Shown here one piece after another: positions 15,301 through 30,300 of a DNA stretch of 64,000 bases. The position numbers and the translations under genes are program-made. The stretch comes from CAWGMT01 sp963823675 (GTDB lineage: Bacteria > Planctomycetota > Planctomycetia > Isosphaerales > Isosphaeraceae): NCBI GenBank assembly GCA_963823675.1, contig CAWGMT010000012.1, positions 1,550,001 to 1,614,000 on the forward strand, in the 5' to 3' direction. The notes below the pieces were generated by a model that was not told the DNA's origin, did no database searches, and saw only the letters and a list, made by a program, of their open reading frames with translations. Each line of letters begins with the position of its first letter. The stretch's first letter is position 1.

Positions 15301-18300
15301 TCCATCGCCGCGGGCGGCGGCGGAGCCGTCGGCGCGACCGTCTACGGCGCGGACTCGACCAACAGTGTCGGCGGCACCGTCGCGGCCACGATCACAGGCG
15401 GGACGATCGACGCCAGCACGTCGCTCGGCCTCCGGGCGCATCAGGGCGGAAAGATCTTCTCCGTCGCCGGACAGGGGGAGGGCGCGGTCGGTGCAAGCCT
15501 GGGCGCTTCCATCTCGCAAAACACCATCACTCAGGTGGTCCAGGCCGAGATCACCGGCGGCCAGGCGACCGCCCCGACGGTGACCCTCCAGTCGCAGAGC
15601 GATTCGACCATCACCTCGATCGCGGTCGGCGGTGGAGGGGCGGTGGGGTTGGCGGCCAACGGCTCCTATGCGAGCAATACGGTCGGAGGCACCCTCGCGG
15701 CTTCGATCGGCGGCGGCGCCACCGTCGGCGCTGCCACCTCCGTCAGCCTGACGGCCCAGCAGGACGCCACGATCCTCGCCGCTCCCATCAACGGGGCAGG
15801 AGCGGTTGGTGTCAGCGCCGTCGGCTCCTACACCCAGAACACCGTGACCACGATGATGCGTGCCGAGATCTCCGGCAGTCAGGTCACGGCGCCCGTGGTT
15901 GGCCTGGACGCGGACAGCGACGCGAGCATTACTTCGATCGCGGTCGGCGGTGGCGGCGCCACCGGGGTCGCCCTTGCCGGCTCGTACGCGAGCAACAACG
16001 TCGGTGGCACCCTCCTGGCGTCCATCGATGGCGGCGCGACTGTAACCACTTCGACGTCCGTCGACCTCGAAGCACACCAGGACGCAACGATCACCCAGCT
16101 CGCCGGCAACGGCGCCGGCGCGGTCGGCGTGGCGTTGGCCGGCGCCGTCGCCGACAACACGATCACCTCGGTGGTTCAAACCCAGGTTTCAGGATCCGAT
16201 GTCAGCGGCCCAACCGTCGCCCTGGTCGCGACGAGTAATGCGCAGGTCACATCGGTCGCGATCAACGGCGCCGGCGCCGTAGGATTGGCCCCAGCAGCCT
16301 CAGTGGTCGATAATGAAATCGGCAGCAACATCACGGCCGACATCGCCGGCGGGTCCGTCGTCACCGGCACGAACGGCGTGACGGTTTCCGCCGCCGACAC
16401 ATCCAATATCTCGGCTGTGGCGGGTGCGGGTGCCGGAGCGGTGGGGGCTAACGCCGGTGTGGCGGAGACGACCGACGGAATTCAGGACACAGTCACCGCC
16501 TACGTAGACGACGCGACGGTCACCTCCTCGGCCGGCAGCATTGCCATCTCCGCCGATTCGACACCCAGCATTACGTCGTACGCTGTCGCCGGCGATGGTG
16601 CCCTGGGGCTGAATGGCGCGGGTTCCATCGCCAACGCCACGATCGCGGCCACGACCGACGCCCACATCTCCAACGGCGCCAGGCTCAATGCGAGTGGCTC
16701 CGTGAGCGTTCAGTCGCAGTTCACCCCCAGCACGAACTTCCTGGCGGGCAACCTAGGGGGCGCCTTGTTCCTCGGGTTCGGCGCTTCGGAGGTCCAGGTC
16801 GGCCTGTCGAGCAATACCGATGCAAGGGCGACCACCGGCGCCGTCGTGGTGGCCGGCGGGACGGTCATGATCGGCGCTGACAGCAACGCGAATTCGCTGT
16901 CCGCCACCTCGGTGGTCGGCCAGGGTGGGATCATTGCGCTCGACGCGGCCATCGCGCACGTGACTTCGTCGAATAATGCGAGCGCTACGATCTCCTCGGG
17001 GGCCGCGATCGAAAACGCGACCAGCGTCACGGTCGCTGCGCAAACGTCCTCCAACCCCGTTGCTCACGCCTACGGCTTCGTGCTGGGCGGCGTGGCGGCC
17101 GGCGGCACGTCCTCCATGGCAACCGAGTCGGGAACGACCAGCGCCTCGGTGGATGGCGGCATTATCGGGGGCGGAAGCGGGGGACAGCAAGTCGGGGCCC
17201 TGACCGTCTCGGCGACGGCGACGACACCCGTCGAGGCCAAGTCGTGGGCCGGAGGGCTAAGTGTCATTGGAGCAACGATCAATAGCGCGACGGCTTCGGC
17301 CCAGCCGACCGTGCAGGCCGGCATCGACGACGGCGCGAATGTCCACACGACGGGCGACGTCGGTGTCACTTCAGACGCAGAAACCGGCGCGAACAGTTAC
17401 GTTTTTGCCATCAGCATCGGTGGCCTGACTGCGGGCCTCAGCAGTTCCAGCGCCAATGATTCCCCGACAGTGAGCGCAGGCTCGGTTCGGCGCAGACATC
17501 AATGCGGGGGGAAGCATCACGGTACAGGCAGAACACGATGTCGCGGGCGGGGGCGGAGCGCAAGCCACGGCGGAAAGCCCGGGGATTACGCTCGCCGGCT
17601 ACAACGGCGCGTCGCCAACCGCTACCTCCAACGTAGACGTGAGCGCCTCCGTCGTCGGGGGCAGCACACTGGGCGCAGGCGGTGACATCGCGATAACCGC
17701 TACCTCGAACAACCAGGCCAACGCAACCGCGAAAGCGCTGTCGATCAGCCTGCTGGCCGTCGGTACGAGCACACCCTCTGCCGCCATCGGCGGCGCGACG
17801 AACGCCACCATGGGCGGATCGATCACCCAAGGGAATAACCTGACAATCCAGTCCCAAGCCACCAGCAACGCCACCGCCGACGGCGACGCCACCTCGGTCC
17901 CATTGCTCGGTGGCATTGGAGTGACGGCGGACGCGACAATCTCGCCCAGCATGCAGACCTCGATCGACGCTGGCGGCAGCGTCGACGTTCGCGGAGATGT
18001 CAACCTGACGTCCCTGGCCACGACCTCTGGGTCGGCGGCAGCGAACGGAGTAGATGTCGGACTGATTGGCGTCGGCATCATGTCCGCGACGGCCACCGTG
18101 ACGCCGACGATCGCAACCTTCGTCGGCGCAGGCGCCACGGTCCGTGCTGGCGGCAGCGTGACGCTGACTTCGCTGCACAACTACGACACGAGCGGGTCTC
18201 CGGTTGCCGGCGGCAGCTCTGCGACAGCGGGCGGGACCAACATTTCCGTGGTGGGTAACTTCGTCGGCACCACGGCCAGCGCGACCACCAGCGCCAATGT

Positions 18301-21300
18301 GAGTACCTACGCCGGCAGTGGGGCGACGATCGATGCCGGCAATAGCGCCACTTTCATTTCCCGCTCGGACAACACGGCGGACGCGTCGGCCAACGCATTC
18401 GGATTCGGCCTTGTTGTCTCCGCGGGTGAGGCGTCGTCGACAGCGAACTCCAACGGCACGACGCAGGCCTACCTGGGTGGTATCAACACGCTCACGGCCG
18501 GCGGCAACCTCACCGTCGAGGCCGAGGGCACCAACGAGACCACTTCCGACGCCCACGCCGCCGGCGGCGGCGTCATCGGCATCGACGGCTCCCATGCCAC
18601 TGCGGAGGACACGCCCGACGTTTTGGCGGCCCTGTCGAGCACGAACCTGGTCCATGTCGGCGGAACAACCAGCATCATGGGCCTGGCCCTTGGCAATGTC
18701 AGCGCCGACGGCCACGGCGGCGGCGGCGGCGTCATCCACGTCGGCACCTCGTACGGTTCCGCGTCCTGGAGCCCAACGGTCGAGGCGAACATCGGCGCCG
18801 GCACGACCCTGCAATCGGGCAACCACGTCGACGTCCAGGCGATGGACAACTACGACGAGGCAGGCAACCCCGATATGAGTCGGCAGGTCCAGGGCTCGGC
18901 CAGCGCAACCGGAGGGGGCGTCGCCTCGATCGAGGGGGCCCACGTTGACCTCGGCGTGAATTCAATCGTCAATGCTCACATCGAGGCCGGCGCCAACGTG
19001 AGCGCGGGGAACGATCTGAACATCAACGCCCTGACGCTCAACCAGCTCTCCGGGAATGTGGACGGCACGGCGGCCGGGCTGGGGAATCTCGGCTCCGCCG
19101 ATGCCGACGCCACCATGGACAGCCAGACCCTGGCCGGCACCGACAACGCTTCCGGGGCTGCGCCGACGGTCCTCAGCGCCCACAACCAGGTCCAGATTCT
19201 CAGCAACGCCGACAACGTCGGGAACATAACGGTGACCGGCTCGGGCGGCGGCATAGTCGGTGGCGGCGGGGTCGATGTCAAGCTGAATTTGAATAATCCG
19301 CTCAGCCGGGCCAGCCTGGGCAACAGCACGACGGTCAACGCCGGCAGCGCCAGCGTGCAAATCCTGGCACAAGATCAGAACAACCTCACGGCCAGCGCGA
19401 GCCAGAAGACGATCGGCGGTTTTCAATTGAACCAAGCAAATGTGACTGCCGCGGCCAACAACGCGTCCACCCAGGCCCTCGTTGGCGCTGATGACGACAT
19501 AACGGCCGCCCAATTCCTCCTCTTCGCCACGGACGGCGCCATGTCGGCCAACGCCGATGGCTCCGCGGACACCGGCGGCCTGGGGGCCGATGACGATGCG
19601 ACCACCGAAGCGGATGAATGCACCAACGTCGAGGCGATCATCGGAATCGACGCGGCCATCACGTCCGCGACGACCCTGTCTGTGCTCGCTGCGGCGGACG
19701 ACGTTACCACGAACTCGCACGCCACAACCAGATTTGCCGGCGGAGGCGCGGTTGTGACCTCCACCGCCAACAGTATCAAATACGTGAACACCGACGTCTA
19801 CGCCTCTCCTGGCTCACAACTCACCGCCGCTTCCGTGTCGATCACCGCCGACCGCCAAGGGTCCTACCAGTTCGAGCAAGTGCAGGACCCCCTTTTTGGG
19901 CCAGAGACCTATGTTATTGACCCACTTTATGCCGTCAATCCCGAGATCGACGACTACAGCGTGACTGGGCTCATTGGCCTTGGAGAGAACCAGAATTATG
20001 GGGTCAGTGACATCGTCAACAATAGCGTCAACCTGTACTGCAACATTCACCTCACCGACATCGTTGCCCACAACCTTGTCGTGGATTTCTTCGGCGCGGT
20101 CCAGCAATTAAACAATATCATCGCGACGGACGGCACGAACCCTCTTGTTGCTGGTCAGACGGTCACTACCGGTAAGATTGTCGTCACCGGTTTATTTGAT
20201 GGCAACAGCAGTAACTTGGTGGTGTCCGCCCCGGGCGGCATGGGTCTCAGCCAAAGTGGCGGAGCTTTCGTCGAGAATGGTTTCCTCGGGGCGGTGGGTA
20301 CCACGTTCGGCGCCTCCAACATCGTCTTCAACGAGGACGGGGAAGTAACGATCGAAAATGAATCCACCGACGATCTTTATTTGAATACGCTCGACGTGCT
20401 CGACCAGGGGGTCACGCCCACGGTTTCGCAAACAGCCGGCGCTGCGGACTGGGCTTACACCACCACGACCGCGCCAGGGGGCGGCTTGGTTGACATCAGC
20501 AACAGAGGCTTGGGTGGAAATATTTACCTTCTAGGCCAGATCATCAACCCCCTGGGCACAACCCTCATCAGCAACAGTGCGGGAAACATCCTGGCCGCCG
20601 CGCCAGCGGCGTCGATCGAGACAAGCGTGCTTGCCCTGGCGGCTGACCAGGGCAGCATCGGCACCGCCGGCCAGAGCCTTGCCGTGCAAATGGATTTCAG
20701 CCCCGGCGTACCAACGGCGATCCAACAGGCCGAGGGACAGACGGGCGTCTACCTGGACGTGCTGCCGTTTGCGGCCAGCAACGCCACGCTCAGTCTCCCG
20801 GTCAACAATGTGCAGGCCGGCACCGGTGATGTGGACCTGCAATTTGAAGATGGCCTGGCTGACGGCATGACCACCGGGAGCGTCATCATGCTCCAGGACG
20901 TCGGCGCGACCGACGGCAACGTCACCGTAGCGGCGGGCAGTAGCACGGGCGTAACCACCGACATCGTGCTGACAGGTCAGATCGTCAGTTCCAGCGGCGC
21001 TACCAGCATCACGACGCTTGCGGGCGATATCCTGGACGCCTCGCCCGATCAGATCATCGGTGCCCAGAATATCACGCTCACGGCGGGAGGCGGGTCCGCC
21101 GGCGTGCCCGGTGATCCGATCCAGACCGACCTCGGCTCCGGCCAACTGAACGCCAGCGCCCAGGACGACGTTGACGTGGTCAACGACGACGGGCCGCTGG
21201 ACATCGGCACCGTGACCTCGTCCGCCGGCAACATCGACCTGGCCGCGCGCGATACTGATGGCCCCGGCGGTGACATCGTGCTCGACCAATCATCCTCCAT

Positions 21301-24300
21301 CAGCGCTTCGAGCGGTGCCGTCACGTTGTCGGCCGGCGCTAACGTCTTCATCGCCACCGGCAGCACCATCCAGGCCTTTGGCGACGTGTCGATTTACGGC
21401 GATTCCAACAATGTCGCCCAGGGGCCCGGGTCAACTCTGGACGTCTTCGGCACGATCCTCGCCGCGTCGGCCCAAATCTACGGCAGCAAGCAGGGCGAGG
21501 TATTCAATCTGGCCCAACCCGGCGCCACGCCGACCTACGTCTTCACCGATGCGGGTCGCGCGCAGGTAAACGTCCTGGCAACGGACGGTTTCCTCACCGT
21601 TTACACCGTCGCCGGCGGGGACACGATCAACGTCGGCAGCCTGGCTCCGCTGCCCGGCGGCGTTCTGGCCGGCATCAGCGGCACGCTGGCCGTTTACGGC
21701 GACGGCACCGCCGACCTGCTCAATATCGACGACTCTGGCAGCACCGCCAACGAGACGGGAGTGCTGACCTCCAGCACGCTGAGCGGGCTGGGCATGGCCG
21801 GCACCATCGGCTACTACAACGTGGGCACTGTCCAGATCGCCCTGGGCCAGGGCACCGACACGCTGACCGTCGTCAGCACCCAGACCGGGGCGACCGCCGT
21901 GCAGGGCGGTCCCGGCGACGACACGTTCAACGTGCATTCCACCACCGGGCCCACTACCCTCTACGGCGGCTCCGGCACCGACACCTTCAACGTGCTGTCC
22001 ATCGCCGGGCCCACCACGCTCGACGGCGGCTTCGGCACCAACACCTTCAACGTCGGCAGCCTGCCTTCGATGCCCGGCGGCGTTGTCGCCGGCATCAGCG
22101 GCACACTGAGCGTTTACGGCAATGGCGCCGGCGACCTGATCAACATCGACGACTCGGGCAGCACCGCCAACCTGACCGGAGTGCTGACCGCCAGCACGTT
22201 CACCGGGCTGGGCATGGCCGGCAACATCACCTACCAGAACGTGGGGACTGTCCAGGTCGCCCTGGGCCAGGGCACGGATACCCTCAACATCGCCAGCACC
22301 CAGAGCGGGGCCACCGCCGTGCAGGGCGGTCCCGGCGACGACACCGTCAACGTGCAGTCCACCGCCGGCCCCACCACCCTCGACGGCGGCTCCGGCAGCG
22401 ACACCTTCAACCTGCTGTCGACTGCCGGCCCCACCACCCTCGACGGCGGCTCCGGCGACGACACCTTCAACGTCCGGTCGATCGGTGACGCCACGACCAT
22501 CTACGGCCACGGCCACGACACGGTCAATGTCGGCAGCCTGGCTCCGGCGCCCGGCAGCGTTCTCGCCGGCATCGATGGCACACTGGCCGTTTGCGGCGAT
22601 GGCGCCCCGGACTTCCTCAACATCGACGACTCGGGCAGCACCGCCAATCTGACCGGCGTGCTGACTTCCAGCACGCTCACCGGGCTGGGCATGGCCGGCA
22701 CCATCACCTACCAGAACGTCGGCACTATCCAGGTCGTCCTGGGCCAGGGCACCGACACGCTCACCATCGCCAGCACCCAGACCGAGGCCACCGCCGTGCA
22801 GGGCGGGCCTGGTGACGACACCTTCAACGTGCTGTCCACCGCCGGCCCCACCACCCTCGACGGCGGCACCGGCACCGACACCTTCAACGTCCAGACGATC
22901 GGTGCAGCCACGGCCATCAACGGCCACGGCCAGGACACGGTGAACGTCGGCAGCCAGGCTCCGCTGCCCGGCGGCGTTCTCGCCGGCATCAGCGGCACGC
23001 TGGCCGTCTACGGCAATGGCGCCGCCGACCTGCTCAACATCGACGACTCGGGCAGCACCGCCAACGAAACCGGGGTACTGACCTCCAGCACGCTGAGCGG
23101 GTTGGGCATGGCCGGCACCATCACCTACCAGAACGTGGGCACTATCCACGTCGCCCTGGGCCAGGGCACCGACACGCTCACCATCGTCAGCACTCAGACC
23201 GGGGCCACCCTGGTGCAGGGCGGGCCCGGCACCGACACCATCAACGTGCAATCCATCGCCGGCCCCACCACCCTCGACGGCGGCCCCGGCACCAACACCT
23301 TCAACGTCGGCAGCCTGGCTCCGCTGGCCGGAGGCGTTCTCGCGGGCATCAGCAGCACGCTGGCCGTTTACGGCAACAGCGCCGCCGACCTGCTCAACAT
23401 CGACGACTCGGGCAGCACGGCCAACCTGACCGGAGTGCTGACCTCCACCACTCTGACCGGGCTCGGCATGGCCGGCACCATCACCTACCAAAACGTGGGC
23501 ACCGTCCAGGTCACCCTGGGCCATGGCACCAACACGCTGAACGTCGTGAGTACCCAGAACCGGTCCACCGTCGTGCGGGGCGGCGCCGGCAACGAAACCG
23601 TGAACGTGCAGTCCATCGCCGGCCCCACCACCTTGGTCGGCGGCTCCGGCAGCGACACCTTCAACGTCGGCAGCCTGGCTCCGCTGTCGGGGGGCGACCT
23701 CGGCGGCATCACCGCGCCCTCGTCGTCTATGGCGACGCCGGTCGAGACGTGATGAACGTGGACGATTCGGGCGACGAGAACGACCGTGGGGGCCTGTTAA
23801 CGCCTACCACCCTGGCCGGGCTGGATATGGCTTTTCCAATCACCTATTACGGTCTGGCATCCATCAATATCACTCTCGGTTCCGGCAACGACGCATTCAC
23901 GATCGATGGCACGGACAGCAGCAGTACCCTCCTCGCCGGCGGCAGCGGCACCGACACGTTCAACGTCCAAGCCATCGACGGCGATACGCTCGTCGAGGGT
24001 GGTGCGGGCAACGCGACGTTCATTGTGGGCAGTTCCGACTCGGCTGCCGCCCGCACCGCGCACGCGATCAGCGGGCCCTTGATGCTCGACGGCGGCGGGG
24101 GGATCAACACTTTGGTTGTCACCGCCGACGCGAATTTCACGCTCAGCGATTCGAGCCTCCAACTGTCCACGGGAGGCACCTATGGCCTGGAAGCGATCCA
24201 GCAGGCCGTCCTGACCGGCGGCCCGGGGGACAACGTTTTCACGATTGACGGTTGGACCGGCAACGCAACGCTCAACGGTGGCGGCGGCAACGATGAGGTA

Positions 24301-27300
24301 GCTGCCTACGTCCCTGCAAACGCCGTCCTGACGGACAGCAGCCTGACGCTATCCGGAGGCGGCACCTTCGCCCTCTCCGGCATTTCGCAAGCCGCGCTCC
24401 AGGGTAGTACCGGGAACAATCTGCTGGACGCGACAGGGTTCTCCGGCAGTGTCTCGCTCTATGGCGGCGCTGGCAACGAGACGCTGATCGGGGGCTGGGG
24501 CGATGATTACCTCGCTGGCGGCACCGGCCATGATTTGCTCGAGGCTGGCCCTGGCGACGACGTGCTTGTCGGTACCCAGGGGTCCGGTGACACGATGGTG
24601 GGCGGGTCCGGCACGGACACCATCTACGGCTCGCAGGGGCCGGACAGTATCATCGGCGGCATCGGCAGCGACACGATCTACGCCGGCCCGGTCGCCAGCT
24701 TCATTTCCGGGGGCAGCGGGCCAGACACGATCGTCGGCGGGGCCAGCGGCGACACGATCTACGGCAACGGCGGCCCCGACGTCCTGATCGCCGGCGGCGG
24801 CCACAACCTGATCTATGCCGACAACCCGGCCGGCACCGGCGACACCGGCGCGGTCAGCTATCTCTACGGCACCTATGCCGGCGAGCAGGGCGCGGGCACC
24901 GACACCCTGGTCGGGGGCAAGGGCAACGATTACCTCTTCGGCTACGGCGACACGATCATCGTGGGTGGCGCCGGCTCGATCGTCGATAACAGCCTGGCCA
25001 CCGATCCCGTCGCCGGTCCCGCCACCGGTCGCCACGCCCAGCCAGGGACCGCTGGCCGCGCCCGGCAGTGCCCCCACGCTGCCGACCGGCGTCACCTACC
25101 AGGGCCGCTGGACTGAGTTTGCGGACTCGGCCTCCGGCGGCGGCCTGAGCAACAGCCCCGGCCAGGCCGTCGATCCCAGCATCGTTGCCGGCGCCAACGG
25201 CGAGTACGTCGCCTGGGCCGATTCGCGCAGCGGCATCTTCCAGATCGACGTCGCCCAGCTCACGCGCGAGTGGGTGGCAGTCGCTGGGCAGCCTGGCCCT
25301 GGGCGGTGCCATCGTCGCCACCACCGGCGCCTCGATCAACCCCAGCATCGCGCTGGGGGCCAACGGCGAGCCGGTCGTCGCCTGGACGGTCCTCGACGGT
25401 TCGGCCAGTGACATCTTCGTCGCGCAGTACAACCCGGCGGCCAACGGCGGCGCGGGCGGCTGGGATTCGCTCGGCGACTCCCTCGCGGCCGGCGGCATCA
25501 GCGGCACCGGAGCCGCCGACGATGCCCAGGTAGTCAACACCTCCAGCGGCCTGGTGGTCGCCTATCGTGACCGTTCCAGTGGCGTCGACAATGTCTATGT
25601 CAAGCAGTTCGACGGCGGCCAGTGGGTCGCGCTGGGCAGCGGCGCCGCCAGCGGCGCCGGCATCTCGCAGTCCAGCACCGGCGTGCAGGGATTGACGATC
25701 GCCACCGATGGCGGCGACGTGGCCGTCGCCTGGACGCAAACCGTGGGCAGTACGTCGCAGGTCTACATGCTCGAGTACAACAGCGGCACCTGGAGCCAGC
25801 TCGGCGGCTCGGCCACCGGCAACGGCCTGAGCAACTCGACCGGCCAGGCCCTGGCACCGACCCTCGCTTTCGACGATGGCTCGCTGTTCGCCGCCTGGCA
25901 GGACAACAGCAGCGGGGCCTTCGAGATCTACGCCGCGACCTGGAACGGCACGGCATGGGCGGCGGCGGGCACGAGCGCCGATAGCGGCGGCGGCGTCTCG
26001 AACACAGAGGGCATGGCCAGCGACCCCAAGCTGGCCTCCAACGACGGCCAGCTCTACCTGCTCTGGCTGGACAACCTCATCTCGAACCCCACCAGCAACT
26101 CGGTGGCCGTCTACGTCAAGCAATGGAACGGCTCTGCCTTCGTCGAGGATGTCGTCGGCGACGCCAGCTACCGCGGGATCGGCGGCTCCATCGGCGCCCG
26201 CACGGCCCCGGCCCTGGCCGTTGACCCGAGCGGCAACCCCTTCGCCGCCTGGGAGGATTTCTCCGCCGGCGCTCCGCAGATTTACGTCCGCGGCAACACC
26301 GTCCAGCTCGCCACAACCCAGCCGTTTCATTACGTCAACGGCCCCAGCACCGCCGGCGACGCCTTCAGCACTGCGCCGGGCGCCGCGACCAACGACGGCC
26401 TGTCGCCGGCCACGCCCAAGGACTCGATCCCGGATATCGCCGGCGACCTGGCGCCGGGCGATGTCCTCTATCTCGATGCCGGCAATTACGCCGGTTTCAC
26501 GCTCGGCTTCGGCCGGCGACGGCGTACTGGTGCTGGGCTCGCCCGACGCCCCAGCCGTAATCTCAGGACCGGTCGAGCTCGTCGGGGCCTCGAATCTCAC
26601 CCTGGAAAACATCACCTTCGACGGCGGCATCACCCTCACCGACTGCACGGGTGTCGCACTCATCGACGACACGATCAATGCCGGGATCACAATCGCCGGC
26701 GGTTCGAACGATCAGATCGTCCACGATGTCATCATCGCCGGGTCGGCCGCCGGCATCACGCTGACCGACGACCCGTCCGGGGTTGGGGCAGCCGGTACCG
26801 TCATCGAGTTCGACCAGATCGACGGCGGATCGCAGGGGATCGCCGTCATCGGGGTCGGCGTGACCGGCATGCTGGTGCGCTTCAACGTGATCAGCGGCGC
26901 CGCACGGGAATCGATCTGGCCGACCCGGCCGGCGGGCAGATCGTCGGCAATACCGTGGGCGCAGTCGACACGGTGTTGCTCCTGGATGCGACCTTCACCG
27001 GCTCGATCGCCGACAACGACTTCTACGGCGCCGCGGTGGGCGTCTCCTACCAGGCGGGTGGCTCCCTCAGGGCGAACCGGATCCACGATAACGTCATCGG
27101 CGTGCTCAGCACCGTCGACGACCCGTCTACTGGCCTCGGCTTCATCGCCGGCCAGGAGCCGAACCAGATCTACCAGAACACGACCGGCGTCGAGTTGGTA
27201 AACGCGACCATGCAGGACCAGCACGTCTACGCTTAATCAGACCGGCGTCGGCGGCTCCGGCAACCTCGTCGCCACCGATCTCGACCAAGCCAACGTCATC

Positions 27301-30300
27301 GAAGAGAACATTGTCGGCGTCAATTTCAACGGCCCGATCGAGTTCAACCGCATTGACTCCAACACGATCGGCATCCATGGCCCAGAGCGGCCAGTTGATC
27401 GCGCACAACGAGATCTATCGCAACACGCAGACGGCCGTGGAGATTGAGCGGCCAGACCGACGTCAGCATCGTCAACAACACCTTCTTCAGCCCGACGGGG
27501 GACCTGATCCGGATCGAGGGGGGATCGAGCCAGGTCGAGGTGCTCAACAACATCTTATGGGCGGAGGGGGGCTTCGACCTGTATATCGCCGACGACAGCC
27601 AGTCGGGCTTCTATAGCGACTACAACGACCTTTATAGCAGCGGCACCGGCCAGCTCGTCTCCTGGGACGGCGTCAGCTTCAACGACATCCTCGACTGGCA
27701 GCAGGACGTCTACCTGTTCGACCTCGACTCGATCGGCCGCACGGTCGTCAATCCCCTCTGGGCCGAGCCGCGCTTCGTCGGCCTCGCGGTGGACGACTAC
27801 GATGTCTTCGACCAACTGGGCGGCCAGCGCTTCACCAGCCCGACCATCGACGCCGGCGATCCCATCATCGACCAAGCACTACCATCGTATTACAACAATC
27901 TGCTGACCAACCCCGGATTCGAGAGCGGTCTGACCGGCTGGACCGCGACGCCCGGGCAGCGGAACTCAGAGGCGCCAGCCCGGCCCCGTGGCAGGGGAAC
28001 AGCTATTTCGACGCGGGGACCAATGCGGTCGCCAACGTCGAGCAGACCATCGACCTGACCGCCTCGGGCTTCACGGACCAGGATATCGACACCGAGAACC
28101 TCAATGTGATTTTCGGCGGCCGGGTGATTTCCGGGACCGCCAATCCCGCGGCCACCGGCACGATCACCGTCACGTTCTACGACGCCGACGGCAATGTGCT
28201 CGATAAGTACACCGCCGTCGCCGACAACACGACCGATCGCTGGGAGCTGGTCGGTGCCAGCCAGTCGATCCCGGTGCACGCCCGCACGGCGGTGTTCGAG
28301 TTCACCGCGGACGGCCAGGGTGGGACCGACGACAGCTACCTCGACGACGCCTTCTTCTACGTGCAGCCCAACACCCTGCGGCCGGACCAGGGCGCCTCTG
28401 GCAACACCGACGCCGGTCAATCCGACAACCTCGCTCCCCACCTTGCGCTCCGTACGCCCGACCTGTACACCAACTGGGTCCGCAATGCGCCGCTGGAGAT
28501 CCTCTGGAATTCGTTCGGCACCTCCAGCACCGCCACAGTCCGGATCGACCTCTATCAGGATGGGCCCAACGGACCGCAGTTCCTCACCAACATCACGCCC
28601 AGCACGCCCGATACCGGCGAGTACACCTGGACCGCGGGCAAGAGCGGCATCCCCTTCGGCACCTACGGCCTGCGGATCGAGATTTCGCTGGTCGGCGACC
28701 CCGCTGTATACGACCGGAGCACCGAGAACTTCACGGTCCCGGAGAACACCACGACCTTCTACGTCAGCAGCAGCAGCAACACGTCCGGCGGCCAGTACAC
28801 GACCGCCCCGGGCAACAACCGCAACGACGGCTGCCTCCCGAGCGCCCCGCTTCCGTATCCTAACAACCTCGTCCGGACCTATTCGCTCGGCCCGGGCGAC
28901 ACGCGTCTACGTCGACACTGGCAACTACCAGCTCTTCTCGCCCCTGGTGATCTCGGCCGTTCCGTGGGGTCAGTGACGACCAGGGCTTCATCCTGATCGG
29001 GCCGACCGACGCCGGGACCGACGCCGTCTTCTCCTTCGCCAACGCGCTCACCGTGGCTCCCCTGATCGAGCTAGACAGCGCCCTCTCCGTGACCATCGCG
29101 AACTTGACCCTCCAGGGCGGGCAGTACGGCATCGATGCGTTCAACGGCAGCACCGGGCTGTACGGCCGAGAACCTGACCGTGCTCAACAGCGCGCTGGAT
29201 GGCATCCACGTGGATAGCGGCTCGAGCGTGCAGGATCTCGGCTGCAACACGGTCACGGGCAGCGGCCGCTTCGGCATCTACGTCAACGGCCCCGTGGGCA
29301 TGCTGTAACGATAACACGATCAGCCAACAGCGGCAGCATCGGCGTGTCCCTGGTCAACCCCGGCACCGCAACGGTCTCGGGGAACGACGTCACCGGCAAT
29401 GCCGGCGCGGGAATCTCAGTTTCCAATTACGTGTCGGGGACGCCGGCGTTGATCGGTGCCATGATCGGCCAAGGCGCGGGCAACGAGGTCAGCGGCAACG
29501 CCGGCGATGGCATCGACGCCAGCGGCAACGTCCTGGTGGCCGGCAACGTGGTCACGGGCGCCGTCGGCCCGGACGAGTACGGGATCTACCTTGAAGGTGC
29601 GTCTGCGACCGAAAACGTCGTCTATGGCAACACGACCGGCATCGGCGAGGCCGGCTCCGGAGGCTACGTCGACCAGAACCGCGTCTACGACAACTCCGGC
29701 GCGGGAATCATCGCCGACTACGCGGCGGCCCTGCTGGAGAACGTCGTCTACTCGAATCTCCTCGGCGTCGAGACCACCACCAGCTACGGAGGCCAGATCG
29801 CCAACAACCTGATCTACGCCAACGTCGATCGAGGGCGTGCTGATCGAATCGCCCGACGGGGGCGGGATCGACTTCACCAACAACACGGTCTACCAGACGA
29901 CCGGCGACGCAATCGACATCGGCGACGCCACCAGCAACGTCGACCTGCGCGACAACATCCTCTGGGTCTTCGCCGGCTACGATATCTCGGTGGCCGGCGA
30001 CAGCGAGCAGGGGTTCGCCAGCGATTACAACGACCTGATGACCAGCGATACCGGGCAGGTCGGCTCTTGGCAAGGTGTGGCCCGGCCGACCCTGCTCGCG
30101 TGGCAGAGCGCCGATTTCACTGACGAGGACAGCTTGTCGGAGGACCCGCTGTTCGTGGACCCGGCCGGCCCGAACGGCATCCTCGGCTACGGCTCGCCCA
30201 GCAGCGACGGCCGCGCTGACGACTTCCACGAGCAGAGCCAGTACGGCAGCTTCCACGGCGGCAGCCTGGCTCCGGTCATCAGCTACACGACGGGCCTGCC

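Noticed and set aside
21431..23524. Minus-strand open frame of 697 codons rich in GDGAGH repeats
   Set aside because: It mirrors the NVGSLAP repeats of the plus strand. The apparent repeats are translations of the same DNA repeats.
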